Below, piece after piece: positions 9,451-18,784 of a stretch of DNA of 64,000 nucleotides. The translations under genes and the position numbers were made by a program. Below the pieces are notes generated by a model, which was not told where the DNA came from, searched no databases, and was given only the letters and a program-made list of their open reading frames with translations. The DNA is taken from contig CP054838.1 in the NCBI GenBank assembly GCA_028768545.1, positions 985,501 to 1,049,500 on the forward strand. The letters run 5' to 3'. The DNA comes from Desulfobacter sp. GTDB lineage: Bacteria > Desulfobacterota > Desulfobacteria > Desulfobacterales > Desulfobacteraceae. The first letter of the stretch is position 1. The number at the start of each line of letters is the position of its first letter.

Positions 9451-9563
9451 CACCATCAAAATACCATCTTCTTCGTTGCCTGGGTTTGCTCCTCCCTGCG
9501 GAGTATGACTTATACACCTCACTCGTCGCTCGCTTGGCGCCGCAATATGGTACTTTGCTGGTG
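9451..9563. repeat. 113-bp fold-back repeat, second palindromic element
   Basis: The arms CACCATCAAAATACCAT (9451-9467) and its imperfect complement at 9547-9563 pair at 15 of 17 positions. The interior is rich in CTCC, CTCGTCGCTCGC and CTGCGGAG blocks and has no plausible coding content. Its overall plan resembles the repeat at 44139-44235, including a CTGGGTT block after the left arm. It is likely a dispersed non-coding repeat. Confidence 0.6.
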
Positions 9564-9780
9564 GCCAGGAAAGCACAGAACATCCCAATATTTAAACAAA
9601 TATGAAATTAGGCGGTGGATTTGGGAAAAAATCCGGGGGTGGGTTTCATGGGAGAGGCGCCAGGGAAAAAATTCAAATTATGGACGAATCCGGGTGAAGA
9701 TGATAAAACCCCTGGAATTGAGACGGTAGCTGCACCTGAGGTGGTGCAATAAAACAAGAGAGTAAAAATAGAGGCATACA

Positions 9781-11067
9781 ATGGAAAGACTTTTGTTGAT
9801 CTCGGCTTCAGCTGCCTTGGGAACCATTTTTTTTATCTGGTTTTCCCAGGTGGTTAAAAAGAAGTACATGCAAAATTTTATCCTGTCACACCTGTGGCTG
9901 ATGCATCCCAATGCAATTTGTTATTGGCGGACCGCCATGGCTCTTTTGGGGTTTGTCCTTTATTTTTTTACGGCCTATCAAGCGGTTGCCATTTTTATTT
10001 TCAGCTTTGCCGCCATCCTTGACGGAGCCGACGGTGTGGTGGCAAGACAGCTTAACCTGGTCTCCAGGTTGGGGGAGTGGCTGGATCCGTTGTGCGATAA
10101 ACTCACCTATCTGCCCCCCATGATCGGGTTTGCCTATACCGGGATTTTATCGATTGATCTGGTTTGGGTGCTGGTGATCATAGAGCTGGTTGGTCAGTTT
10201 TTTGCCCGGAAAATCCTCGGCTGGCTCAATGTCTCGGGTGCGGCCAATAACTTTGGGAAAATCAAGGCCATGATCTGTTTTTCCCTTGTTATTTTTTCTG
10301 CCCTGGTGGATGCCAACCCGGAGATGCTCAACATTGCAGACGGGGTGCTCATGGGCTGCATTATTCTTTCCGCCACCTCCATGGTGTTTAAATTTATTCC
10401 CAACCGTCTCTATGCCGATATCCTGTCCATGCTCAACTTCTGCTGCGGTGCCATTGCCCTGGTCTTAACCTATTATCACTCTTTTGCCTGGGCCATTTGT
10501 ATTGTCATCATGGGACAGCTGTTTGATCTTTTTGACGGGCGGATGGCCCTCAAGCACGGGGGGACCAAATACGGTCCCTATCTGGATGATATTGCTGATT
10601 TTGTCAGTTTTGGACTGGCCCCTGCCTATGTGGTCTTTCAAAAGGGGGGGGAGTTTGCCTGGGTCTTTGCCCTGGTCTTTATTTTTGCCGTGGCCTTCCG
10701 CCTGGTCCGGTTTGTGGTCAAGGATAAACATCAGACCGATCTGCCCACAGGTATTTTTAACGGGCTGCCCAGCCCTGCCGGTGCTCTGATTGTCCTTGGG
10801 GCCTCTCTTGTGGCCAATACCCTTTTTTTATGGATATTTACCGGGGTGTCAACCCTGCTGATGGTCAGTCATATCCGGTTTGCCCATTTTGGACGGGTGA
10901 TTTTAAAACAGATTCCCAAACCGGTATTTTTTCTTATTTCAGCCTCAATCATTGTTGCCCTGGCCTTTATTTTTAAAACCCAGAATGTCCAGATGTTTGG
11001 GTATTTGATTTTAGGATCCATTCTTTTTTATCTGGTGGCCGGCCGGATTTGGGCCCAGAGAAACTGA
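9781..11067 (+). CDS. two-domain CDP-alcohol phosphatidyltransferase (tandem fusion)
   Basis: This 428-residue polytopic membrane protein contains two CDP-alcohol phosphatidyltransferase domains. The first has the full signature D81-x2-D84-G-x2-A88-R89-x8-G98-x3-D102-x3-D106, in a context like phosphatidylglycerophosphate synthase (LDPLCDKLTYLPP). The second, at residues 249-273, has D249-x2-D252-G, G265-x3-D269-x3-D273, but the AR pair reads AL and the following spacing is one shorter. Its surroundings (DFVSFGLAPAYVVF, then FNGLPSPAGA) resemble phosphatidylserine synthase. Such enzymes transfer a phosphatidyl group from CDP-diacylglycerol to an alcohol in the membrane. The fusion may make two phospholipid precursors, or one domain may be catalytic and the other structural. 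Family call is firm; alcohol substrates are inferred. It stands alone as a single transcription unit. Confidence 0.88.
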   Translation: MERLLLISASAALGTIFFIWFSQVVKKKYMQNFILSHLWLMHPNAICYWRTAMALLGFVLYFFTAYQAVAIFIFSFAAILDGADGVVARQLNLVSRLGEWLDPLCDKLTYLPPMIGFAYTGILSIDLVWVLVIIELVGQFFARKILGWLNVSGAANNFGKIKAMICFSLVIFSALVDANPEMLNIADGVLMGCIILSATSMVFKFIPNRLYADILSMLNFCCGAIALVLTYYHSFAWAICIVIMGQLFDLFDGRMALKHGGTKYGPYLDDIADFVSFGLAPAYVVFQKGGEFAWVFALVFIFAVAFRLVRFVVKDKHQTDLPTGIFNGLPSPAGALIVLGASLVANTLFLWIFTGVSTLLMVSHIRFAHFGRVILKQIPKPVFFLISASIIVALAFIFKTQNVQMFGYLILGSILFYLVAGRIWAQRN

Positions 11068-11239
11068 TCCCGTATCTTTATGGTATAAAATTTACAGGCT
11101 CCATGGCAAATGGAGTCATCATTTGCAATCAGATCAGAAATAAAATTTGAAATACCTAAAAAAGCTGTAGATTTTCATGGATTTAATGGTAGTCTTATTT
11201 TCGCAGTGAATTGACGCTGATCTATCATAAGGAGATAAA

Positions 11240-11530
11240 ATGAGCTTTCGTCTGTCTGTTTTCTTGTTTGTTTCTCTGTTCTTATTTGTCTTCGGCCTTT
11301 GTGCGAATGGTTTTGCATCTGACAACAGTCATTGGTCCAGGCAATTTTCAAAACCTGCTGCCACCACCAAAATGTCCGGGTCCACAGGGATGAGCGACTC
11401 GATAGGCAAGCCCACTATTAAAATGGCCTGGTGGAATTCTGCTGTAGATTTCAGTTCTCAAGAGGCTCCCCTGCCCGAAGGTGCGGACAAGCCCTTTGAT
11501 ATTGTTGAGCCCGCCGTGGATTTTACCTGA
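11240..11530 (+). CDS. small secreted protein of unknown function
   Basis: This 96-residue frame follows a strong AAGGAG site at 11230. Residues 1-26 form a signal peptide, with a hydrophobic stretch LFVSLFLFVFGL and a likely cleavage after ANGFAS. The mature part is short and rich in Ser, Pro and Lys, with no motif I recognise. A neighbouring frame stays open to 11720 and contains protein-like sequence (TGFKKIGQGLSCNTSLRVKKG). The real gene may therefore be longer and shifted by one base near 11520, giving a product of about 160 residues. Both readings are uncertain. It is followed by the metallo-hydrolase gene on the same strand. Confidence 0.55.
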   Translation: MSFRLSVFLFVSLFLFVFGLCANGFASDNSHWSRQFSKPAATTKMSGSTGMSDSIGKPTIKMAWWNSAVDFSSQEAPLPEGADKPFDIVEPAVDFT

Positions 11531-11830
11531 TCGGGGTACTGTGATCTGGTATTCAAAACAAAGGACTGGGTTTAAAAAAATCGGACAGGGCTTGTCCTGC
11601 AATACCAGTCTCCGTGTGAAAAAGGGCATGGAACCGCCTGCGTTCTATGCGGCGGTGAAAACAAGCCGCGGCGTTCAAGGCAGTAAAATTCCTGTGGTTC
11701 TTGAGGTTGAAAACCAATAACCCATATGGCCACGCGGGTATGGCCGAAACCAGGTTTTTCTGGTTTTGGCCATTTTTAAGGATATCCAAGACAGAATCGA
11801 GGCAGACCAAAAATAAGGAAAAAATAAAGG

Positions 11831-12649
11831 ATGCGGATCTGCAAATCATATGAGTTTGGAGAAAAGATCAAGGGATATCACCTGGGCTGGTCTCTGGCGG
11901 GCCCGCCTTTGATGTCGGTTTATTTTTATGCGTTTGACCATCTTTTTTTGGATACGGGACAGGCCCATATGGGACAGGAGGTCCTTGAAATTGCAGGGTC
12001 ACAACAGGTGGAAACCATATTTTTAACCCACCACCATGAAGATCATTCCGGCAATGCCGCCCTGATTCAAAAGGCCACAGTCGCCCGGGTCTATGGTCAT
12101 CCATATACAAGAAAGAAGCTGAAAAAAGGGTATAAAATTCTGCCCTACCAGAAATATGTCTGGGGCAGGAGCTCGCCTGTGCCTGTCCTTGACTTGCCCA
12201 GGACCATTGATACGAGTTTGGGCCCCATGATTCCCGTTCCCACGCCCGGGCACAGCCGGGATCATACCGCCTATTTTCTGCCAGACCAGGGCATTGTCTT
12301 TTCAGGGGATCTTTACCTGGGGGACCGGATTAAATTTTTCAGGGCAGATGAAGATATCAAGGCCCAGATTGGGTCTTTGAAAAAATTGCTGGAACTGGAT
12401 TTTGACCAGCTGTTGTGCTGTCACAATCCCAGGTCCCAAAAAGGGCAGTCCCATTTGAAAGCCAAGTTGGAATTTTTAGAAAATTTTTATGGCGGGGTGA
12501 TTGAATTGTTTCTCAAGGGGGCTGGCGAAAAAGAGATTTTTTCAAGACTCTGCCTTGAAGAGGATTGGTTTACCAAGCTTTTTTGTTTTGGAAACGTGAG
12601 TATGATGAACGGGGTGAAATCCTGCATCCGCCATTACCAGGGACATTGA
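11831..12649 (+). CDS. metallo-beta-lactamase-fold hydrolase
   Basis: This 272-residue soluble protein has the metal-binding motif H67-x-H69-x-D71-H72 in FLTHHHEDHSGN. The other family metal ligands follow: His in PTPGHSRDHT, Asp in VFSGDLYLGD and His in LLCCHNPRS. It lacks a signal peptide, so it is cytoplasmic. The fold supports hydrolysis of thioesters, lactones or phosphoesters, and the sequence does not choose between them. An AAGGA site lies just upstream. The gene runs towards the convergent GntR regulator, 17 bp away, and that is not evidence of a shared role. Confidence 0.85.
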   Translation: MRICKSYEFGEKIKGYHLGWSLAGPPLMSVYFYAFDHLFLDTGQAHMGQEVLEIAGSQQVETIFLTHHHEDHSGNAALIQKATVARVYGHPYTRKKLKKGYKILPYQKYVWGRSSPVPVLDLPRTIDTSLGPMIPVPTPGHSRDHTAYFLPDQGIVFSGDLYLGDRIKFFRADEDIKAQIGSLKKLLELDFDQLLCCHNPRSQKGQSHLKAKLEFLENFYGGVIELFLKGAGEKEIFSRLCLEEDWFTKLFCFGNVSMMNGVKSCIRHYQGH

Positions 12650-12666
12650 TGCAAAATGTGCTTGGG

Positions 12667-13371
12667 CTAAATTTTTTTGGTCATTTTTTTATTAAAGCGC
12701 TGAACATGGTCCATGATCTGGATGGATGCGGTTTTACCATCCCTGGCCTTGATGGATGCGATGATTTTTTTAAAATCTTTTAGATTTTCCAGGGTCCTTT
12801 CCTGGTTCATGGGCAGATAATACTCATAATAGTTATGGATATTGTCATGGACACTCTGCTGGAGAAATTGGAACATCGGGTTCCTGGACATGGTGCCCAG
12901 ATAGGCGTGCATGGCTTCGTCTGTTTTTAGGAAAATTTCCCAATCTCCCTGTTCATAGTTGGCTTTGGCCTGGCGGTAAAGGTCTTCCATGGCCTGGATA
13001 TCTTGTTTTGTGGCCCGTTGGGCGGCAAGCTCCACAATGCTGCCCTCGATTTTGATTCGAAATTCAGCCAGATGGTCCAAAGAGACATCCCCGGACCGGA
13101 TCAGCAGGGCCAGGGACTGCATCACAGGTTCTGCATCAATTTGTTTGACAATGGCACCGCCTGCCACACCTAACTTAATTTCGATGAGTCCTTTTTGTTC
13201 AAGCACCCGCAAGGCTTCCCTCAGAGTTCCCCTGCTGGTGTTGAAGGTATCCTTGAGCTCCCGTTCTGCCGGCAGCCGGGTGCCGGGTTCAAGTTTCCCG
13301 CTTAGAATCGCATCCTGAATCTGTTCAACCACATCCTGGAATACCCTGCTTTGCTTTGCTTTTTTAAACAT
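12667..13371 (-). CDS. GntR/FadR-family transcriptional regulator
   Basis: From an ATG at 13371 with an AAAGG site upstream, the protein has 234 residues; a TTG at 13410 would add 13. The N-terminal winged helix-turn-helix matches the GntR family (IQDAILSGKLEPGTRLPAE, then SRGTLREALRVLEQKGLI). The C-terminal helical domain is of the FCD (FadR) ligand-binding type. Such proteins usually repress carbohydrate or organic acid genes until an acid ligand binds. The upstream palindrome at 13425-13438 is a candidate own operator. No obvious target operon adjoins, since the divergent neighbour runs the same way and the other gene is convergent. Confidence 0.88.
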   Translation of the reverse strand: MFKKAKQSRVFQDVVEQIQDAILSGKLEPGTRLPAERELKDTFNTSRGTLREALRVLEQKGLIEIKLGVAGGAIVKQIDAEPVMQSLALLIRSGDVSLDHLAEFRIKIEGSIVELAAQRATKQDIQAMEDLYRQAKANYEQGDWEIFLKTDEAMHAYLGTMSRNPMFQFLQQSVHDNIHNYYEYYLPMNQERTLENLKDFKKIIASIKARDGKTASIQIMDHVQRFNKKMTKKI

Positions 13372-13424
13372 GGAGTGCCTTTGTTGTTGATCCTGTCTTC
13401 TGAATAACAATGGTAAAATCGTTA

Positions 13425-13438
13425 GTGTTTTAAAACAT
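13425..13438. promoter_or_regulatory. candidate operator upstream of the GntR gene
   Basis: TGTTTTAAAACA (13426-13437) is a perfect palindrome about 55 bp upstream of the regulator start, flanked by two AAATCG words. The position suits autoregulation. It does not match the TGGT-N3-ACCA pattern seen upstream of the other FadR-type gene. Assignment is by position only. Confidence 0.35.
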
Positions 13439-13458
13439 CTAAATCGTTTTATGTCAAT

Positions 13459-15279
13459 TCATAAGTGGTTTGGCTTCCAATCAGGCCCGCCTTTATCTTT
13501 TTTGGGGTTTTTTCCAAGGGGGGTGGGGTGGGTGTGTTTCTTTTTCGGCCCGGTATACCGTTTGGGTTTTGCCGTGATCACCTGTTTTTGTTTCTCCTTG
13601 GCCCTTGGATCTTTTTCCACAAAAAGGGGATCCATTGTAAAGGGATTTTTTTCAGTGTAATACATGAGAGTGGAAAAGGTAGAGGGGGTCGGGGTGAAGA
13701 TCTGGACCTGTTCCGGACTGGTTTTAAGTTTTTCCCGGGTGAATTTTTTCAAAAGCCTCATATCCTCTGCTGTGCATCCGGGATGGGCCGCAATGAGGTA
13801 ATAGGTGAGAAATTGTTTTTTCCCAAGGGATGAATTGATCTGGTAAAATTCATCTTTAAAGGCCAGAAGATCATTGACGGTCTGTTTGCCCATGAGGGAA
13901 AGCACCCGGGGCTGGGTATGTTCTGGCGCGATTTTCATCTGGCCTGAAACATGGGATTGAACCAATTGTTTTAAATAGGCATGCCCTTTTTTTGTATCCT
14001 GAAGGATAAGATCGTACCGGATACCTGAGTTGATAAACACCTTTTTGATTTTCGGCAGGCGTTCAATGGCTGAAAGCAGCGCCATCTGGGGTGTGTGATC
14101 CGGTTTAAGCGAAGGACAGGGGGAGGGAAACAGGCACCGCCGGTCCGAACATGCCCCCTTTTTCAGCTTTTTTTTGCACTCATATCCGTACATGTTTGCC
14201 GTGGGCCCGCCAAGATCAAAGATGTATCCTTTAAAATCTTTGTCTTCTGTCATTTTTTTGGCTTCGGCTAGAATGGATGCCTTGCTTCGAAAGCTTACCG
14301 TTCTGCCTTGGTGGACGGTGATGGCGCAGAAGTTACACTCTCCGTAACATCCGTAGTGGGTGGGGATGGAAAACCGGATGGTTTCCAGGGCCCTGACGCT
14401 GCCCTGGGCCTTGTAGTAGGGGTGAAGATCCCTTTGGAATTTAAGGTCATGCATGGCATCCATCTCTTGGGTGGAAGAGACCTGGGCCGGGGGATTGAGG
14501 ACGATGAACCGGTTTGCATGGGCCTGGCTTATGGTCATGGCGGTTGAGGGCTCAGTGTTGGCATAAAAGGTCATAAAACTTTGAATATAAAGATCCTTGT
14601 CTGCTGACACCTCTTCAAAGGAGGGCAGGCAAATGCCTTCGGGGGTGTTGCTGACATACCCGATCCCGGGGATTTCTCTGATTTCATCTTCAATTTGTAA
14701 ATCAGGGGTATGGTCTGCCTCAGCTTTTCGTTTCAATGCCCGGGCCAGGCTGACAATGCCCTTGTGAGCCATTCCAAATAAAAGATAGTCTGCCTTGGTA
14801 TCCAATAAAATAGAGCGCCTTATTTTATTGGACCAGAAATCATAGTGGGCAATCCGGCGCAGACTTGCCTCAATACCGCCGAGCACAATGGGTGCGGTGG
14901 GTTTGAAATAGTGTCTGACCAGGTTGGTATATACAATGGTGGCCCTGTCAGGACGCTTGTTGTTGGTTCCTCCGGGGGTGTAATCATCTTGTTTGCGTCT
15001 TTTTTTGGATGCCGTATAATTGGCCACCATGGAATCCACGGCACCTGCCGTGATTCCCCAGAACAGCCGGGGTTCTCCCAGTCGGGAAATATCTTTGTCC
15101 GTATCAAGGCAGGGCTGGGCAATAATGCCCACGGAAAATCCCTTTGATTCGAGCATCCGCCCCACAAGGCTGACACCCATAAAGGGCGAGTCAATATAGG
15201 CATCCCCTGTAACCAGAATAATATCCAGCTGGTCAATGCCTGATTTTTGCAGTTCTTCAGAAGTGGTGGGAAGGAACAT
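13459..15279 (-). CDS. YgiQ-family radical SAM protein
   Basis: This 606-residue protein belongs to the YgiQ (UPF0313) group of radical SAM proteins. It starts MFLPTTSEELQKSGIDQLDI and has the YgiQ N-terminal block (DSPFMGVSLVGRMLESKGF). The [4Fe-4S]-binding CYGECNFC motif (C-x3-C-x2-C) lies near residue 310. A second Cys group (KKKLKKGACSDRRCLFPSPC) follows, as in the family. The C-terminus is basic and ends in a Lys/Pro-rich tail. The reaction of this family is not established. The gene stands alone; its start is supported by alignment with the family pattern rather than by a strong ribosome binding site. Typical members are 600-750 residues, so the length is normal. Confidence 0.88.
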   Translation of the reverse strand: MFLPTTSEELQKSGIDQLDIILVTGDAYIDSPFMGVSLVGRMLESKGFSVGIIAQPCLDTDKDISRLGEPRLFWGITAGAVDSMVANYTASKKRRKQDDYTPGGTNNKRPDRATIVYTNLVRHYFKPTAPIVLGGIEASLRRIAHYDFWSNKIRRSILLDTKADYLLFGMAHKGIVSLARALKRKAEADHTPDLQIEDEIREIPGIGYVSNTPEGICLPSFEEVSADKDLYIQSFMTFYANTEPSTAMTISQAHANRFIVLNPPAQVSSTQEMDAMHDLKFQRDLHPYYKAQGSVRALETIRFSIPTHYGCYGECNFCAITVHQGRTVSFRSKASILAEAKKMTEDKDFKGYIFDLGGPTANMYGYECKKKLKKGACSDRRCLFPSPCPSLKPDHTPQMALLSAIERLPKIKKVFINSGIRYDLILQDTKKGHAYLKQLVQSHVSGQMKIAPEHTQPRVLSLMGKQTVNDLLAFKDEFYQINSSLGKKQFLTYYLIAAHPGCTAEDMRLLKKFTREKLKTSPEQVQIFTPTPSTFSTLMYYTEKNPFTMDPLFVEKDPRAKEKQKQVITAKPKRYTGPKKKHTHPTPLGKNPKKDKGGPDWKPNHL

Positions 15280-15452
15280 GACACTCTTAAGGTTTAGTTT
15301 GGGTTGAATTTAAGCTGTCATCATAACAGGAAAAACTGTGGAATACAATGTATTGCGGGCCATGGGAAGAAAACAGGTGTTGCTTTTTGATATGGGTATG
15401 TTTAGAATGGGCCAACTTCAATTTAAGTGCACCAATACCGGAAAACAGCACC

Positions 15453-17239
15453 ATGCAACCAAAAAAAGACGGGCTCAGCCTGAGAAGTCTTTCAGTTCAG
15501 TTCAGTCTGATTATTCTTGGAATTCCTACCCTGGTCCTCATGGGGTTTGGGCTGTATCAGATTAAAACCAACACCATTGCCCTGGAAGCTGAGCTGAATA
15601 AGAAACTGGCAAATGAAGCCGCCCAATTGTCTGCAAGCCTTTCCACGGCGTTGTTTAATTTCGACGATGAAACCTGCCAGGTGATTGTCAAGGCGGCCTT
15701 GAACAAACCCGAAATCATCAAGATCATTATCCGGGACCTGAATGAACCCTATATGAGCGCCGGCAAGGGGTACAAGCTTAAGGATGTTGAGTCCAAAGTG
15801 GTCCAGTACCCATTCTTTTTAAAAAGGAACAGATCGGCCAGCTTGAACTCATTGCCATAACCCGGCTGCTCAAAACCCGGCAGGCCCTGTTAAAGCAGTC
15901 CATTCTCTGGCAAATTTTGGTTCTGGACCTTATTTTGGCCTTTGTCATGTCATTTGTTCTTGTTTTACGGTTTGTCCGTCCCTTAAAAGAGCTTCAAAAA
16001 GGATCAGAACAGATTGCCAGAGGAGATCTGGATTATCCTATTTCTGTCCGGCGAAAAGATGAACTTGGGGCTTTGGCTGTGAACCTTCTTACGATGCGGG
16101 ATGCGGTCAGGGAAAAGGTCAACTCCCTTGAGTCTGAAATCAAGCGCCATGAAAAAACATCTGTTAGGTTGAAAACCACCAAAGAATATATGGATACCAT
16201 TATCAACTCCATGCCTTCCATGGTGGTCAGCCTGGATTCGGATTTAAACATTATCCATTGGAATGATAGAGCCCGGGAGTTGACCCGTGTGTCAGCAAAT
16301 CAAGCCGTGGGAAAACGGTTGCTTGACGTGATTCCGGCGTTTGAGCCGCTCAGAAAAAATATTCTGGCCGCCATTGAGGATCGGCAGATTTATCTTCAGC
16401 CCAGACAGCCCAGATCCATTGGCACGGTCATGGTATATGAGGATATCGCGGTTTATCCTTTAATTTCAAAGTACGTGGAAGGCGCTGTGATCCGGGTGGA
16501 TGACGTGACCGAGCATGTGAAGATGGAACAGATGGTGGTTCAGTCGGAAAAAATGATGTCCGTGGGCGGGCTGGCTGCCGGCATGGCCCATGAAATCAAT
16601 AACCCCTTGGCCGGGATGATGCAGAATGCTTAAGTTGTGCTTCAACGGATTACCCAGGATATACCGGCCAGTGTTGAGGCGGCCAGGGCCGTGGGAACCA
16701 ACCTTGAGGCCATCCGGACCTTTATGTCGGACAGGGGGATTACCCGCCAGTTGGAATCCATCCATCATGCCGGGGTCAGGGCCTCCCAGATTGTCCAGAA
16801 CATGCTTAGCTTTTCGCGAAAAGATTATGCGGGCAAATCCTTTCATGATATTTCAGACATCCTGGACCTTTCCGTTGAATTGGCCAAAAGTGATTATGAT
16901 CTCAAGAAAAAGTATGATTTTAAACGGATAGAAATTGAACGGGTCTATGACCAGGATCTGCCCCGGGTTTCGTGTGAAGCCAGTAAAATCCAGCAGTTTT
17001 TTTTCAATATTCTTAAAAATTGTGCCGAGGCCATTCAGGAGATTCGCACAGATGAAGACCGGCCGGCTCCCAAGCTGATTCTCAGGATATTCAAAGGACA
17101 ATCCGAAGTTGTCGTGGAAATTCAGGACAACGGGCCTGGCATGGAAGAGGGGGGCCGCAAACGCATTTTTGAACCCTTTTATACCACCAAACCTGTGGGC
17201 AAAGGCGCACGGTTTATCATCCACCTTCCCGCCGCCTGA
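15453..17239 (+). pseudogene. sensor histidine kinase gene with three disabling lesions
   Basis: The ancestral protein had an N-terminal membrane segment, an extracytoplasmic sensor region, a second membrane segment, HAMP (RFVRPLKELQKGSEQIARGD), PAS, and a HisKA domain (AAGMAHEINNPLAGMM), followed by a HATPase with N box (FFNILKNCAEAI) and G1 box (DNGPGM). Lesion one is a frameshift at 15811-15826, cured by one more T or A in TTTTTAAAAA. Lesion two is TAA at 16631-16633 where CAA (Gln) would read MMQNAQVVLQR. Lesion three is loss of the G2 box: KPVGKG runs directly into ARFIIHLPA, as if a segment between two GKG repeats was deleted. Loss of G2 removes ATP binding in this family. No response regulator gene adjoins. 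The start ATG at 15453 is chosen because MQPKKDG precedes the first membrane segment. Confidence 0.88.
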
Positions 17240-17272
17240 CACTTTCCCTTTTTGATTTTTCCAAGCTTGGGG

Positions 17273-17302
17273 TTGACATTATCTGTTTCTAAATATAGAA
17301 AC
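17273..17302 (+). promoter_or_regulatory. candidate promoter and operator of the TrpB2-type gene
   Basis: TTGACA (17273-17278) is followed 15 bp later by TATAGA. Overlapping the latter is a perfect inverted repeat, GTTTCTA (17285-17291) and TAGAAAC (17296-17302), about 50 bp upstream of the start codon. A repressor bound there would block the promoter. The spacing is short for sigma70, so the promoter is tentative. Confidence 0.45.
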
Positions 17303-17352
17303 AAAGCAGGGGCAATCCCCTGGAATCTCTAACCTTGAGGGAGAGCGAAATC

Positions 17353-18726
17353 ATGCAGACGAAAATTTTTTTAAGCGAAGATGAAATTCCCCGCCAATGG
17401 TACAATTTAGCCGCAGACCTGCCCGGGACGATCAATCCGCCTCTGGGCCAGGACGGTAATCCCATCAGCCCGGAGATGCTGGCGGCTGTATTTCCCATGA
17501 ACCTCATTGAACAGGAAATGTCCCAGGACAGATGGATTGATATTCCCGAAGGCATTCTTGATCTTTTGTACCGGTGGCGGACCTCTCCCCTTCACAGGGC
17601 CTTTGCCCTGGAAAAGGCCTTGGACACCCCGGCAAAGATATTTTATAAAAACGAAAGTGTTTCCCCTGTCGGAAGTCACAAGCCCAATACCGCTGTGGCC
17701 CAGGCCTGGTATAACAAGGAGTTCGGTATCAAACGGTTGACCACCGAAACCGGTGCCGGCCAATGGGGATCTGCCCTTTCCTATTCATGCGCCCTTTTGG
17801 GGATGGAGTGCAAGGTTTTCATGGTCAGGGTCAGCTTTGACCAAAAACCCTTTAGAAAGGTGCTCATGCAGACCTGGGGCGGAGAGTGTGTGCCAAGTCC
17901 CTCCCCTGACACCCAGGTGGGCAGAGAGATTTTAGAACGTATGCCCGACACCCCGGGATCCCTGGGCATTGCCATTTCAGAGGCCATTGAGGCGGCCGTG
18001 GGGGATGAAACCGGTCTGACCCGGTATTCGTTGGGATCTGTGCTCAACCATGTGATGCTTCACCAGACCATCATCGGCCTGGAAACCAAAAAGCAGCTCA
18101 AAAAGGCGGGGATTGACTAGGTGGATACCATTATCGGCTGTGCCGGCGGGGGCTCTAATTTTGCCGGCCTTGCCTTTCCCTTTGTCTACGACAAGATTCA
18201 CGGGGCGGACATTGAGATTATACCGGTGGAACCGGCCTCCTGTCCCACGCTCACGGCCACACCTTTTTCCTATGACCACGGGGATGTGGCCAAGATGACC
18301 CCCATGCTGCCCATGCATTCTCTGGGACATAAATTTATCCCGGCCCCCATCCATGCGGGCGGTCTGCGTTACCACGGCATGGCGCCTTTGGTTTCCCATG
18401 CGGTGGAGGCAGGGCTCATGGATCCCATTGCCGTTAAACAGCTTGAATGCTATGAGGCCGGGCTTCTCTTTGCCCGGACCGAAGGATTGCTGGTGGCCTC
18501 TGAAACCTGCCATGCCGTGGCAGCGGCCATACGAAGCGCCAACCAGGCCAAACAAGAGGGCAAAAAAAAGACCATTGTGTTCAACCTTTCCGGCCACGGC
18601 CTCATGGACCTTAACGGGTATGAAAAATTCATGGCAGGCGAGCTTCAGGATATTGCCCTCTCTGCCCAGGATGTGGAGGAATCCAGGAAGGTCAGTCTTG
18701 AGGGCCATCCCATACCCAAAATTTAA
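17353..18726 (+). pseudogene. TrpB2-type tryptophan synthase beta chain with an in-frame TAG
   Basis: The frame encodes 457 codons of a TrpB2-type (long) tryptophan synthase beta chain, broken by TAG at codon 256 (18118-18120). The first part has the PLP Lys in VGSHKPNTA (Lys110) and [14 protein letters not shown]. The second has the phosphate-binding loop [13 protein letters not shown] and ends normally at HPIPKI. CAG (Gln) in place of TAG would restore it (AGID-Q-VDTIIG). The ATG at 17353 is favoured over the TTG at 17335 because GGGAG lies before it. TrpB2 enzymes join indole with serine, often without a TrpA partner. No other trp genes adjoin. Pyrrolysine readthrough is conceivable, but I see no pyl genes here. 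Confidence 0.82.
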
Positions 18727-18747
18727 TCCACCAGCCCGTTTTTATTT

Positions 18748-18784
18748 CCGGCCGGTCACATGGGGGGCTGGCCGGGTCTTTTTT
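18748..18784 (+). terminator. rho-independent terminator after the TrpB2-type gene
   Basis: CCGGCC and GGCCGG form a stem around a 16-base loop, followed by TCTTTTTT. It lies 22 bp past the stop codon and overlaps the 3' end of the convergent permease gene. Confidence 0.65.

Noticed and set aside
18118..18120. Pyrrolysine decoding of the in-frame TAG
   Set aside because: TAA stops occur in the same way in two other genes, no pyl genes are in the window, and a C-to-T change explains all of them.
17977..18708. 243-residue open frame opposite the TrpB2-type gene
   Set aside because: It is antisense to conserved PLP-enzyme sequence.
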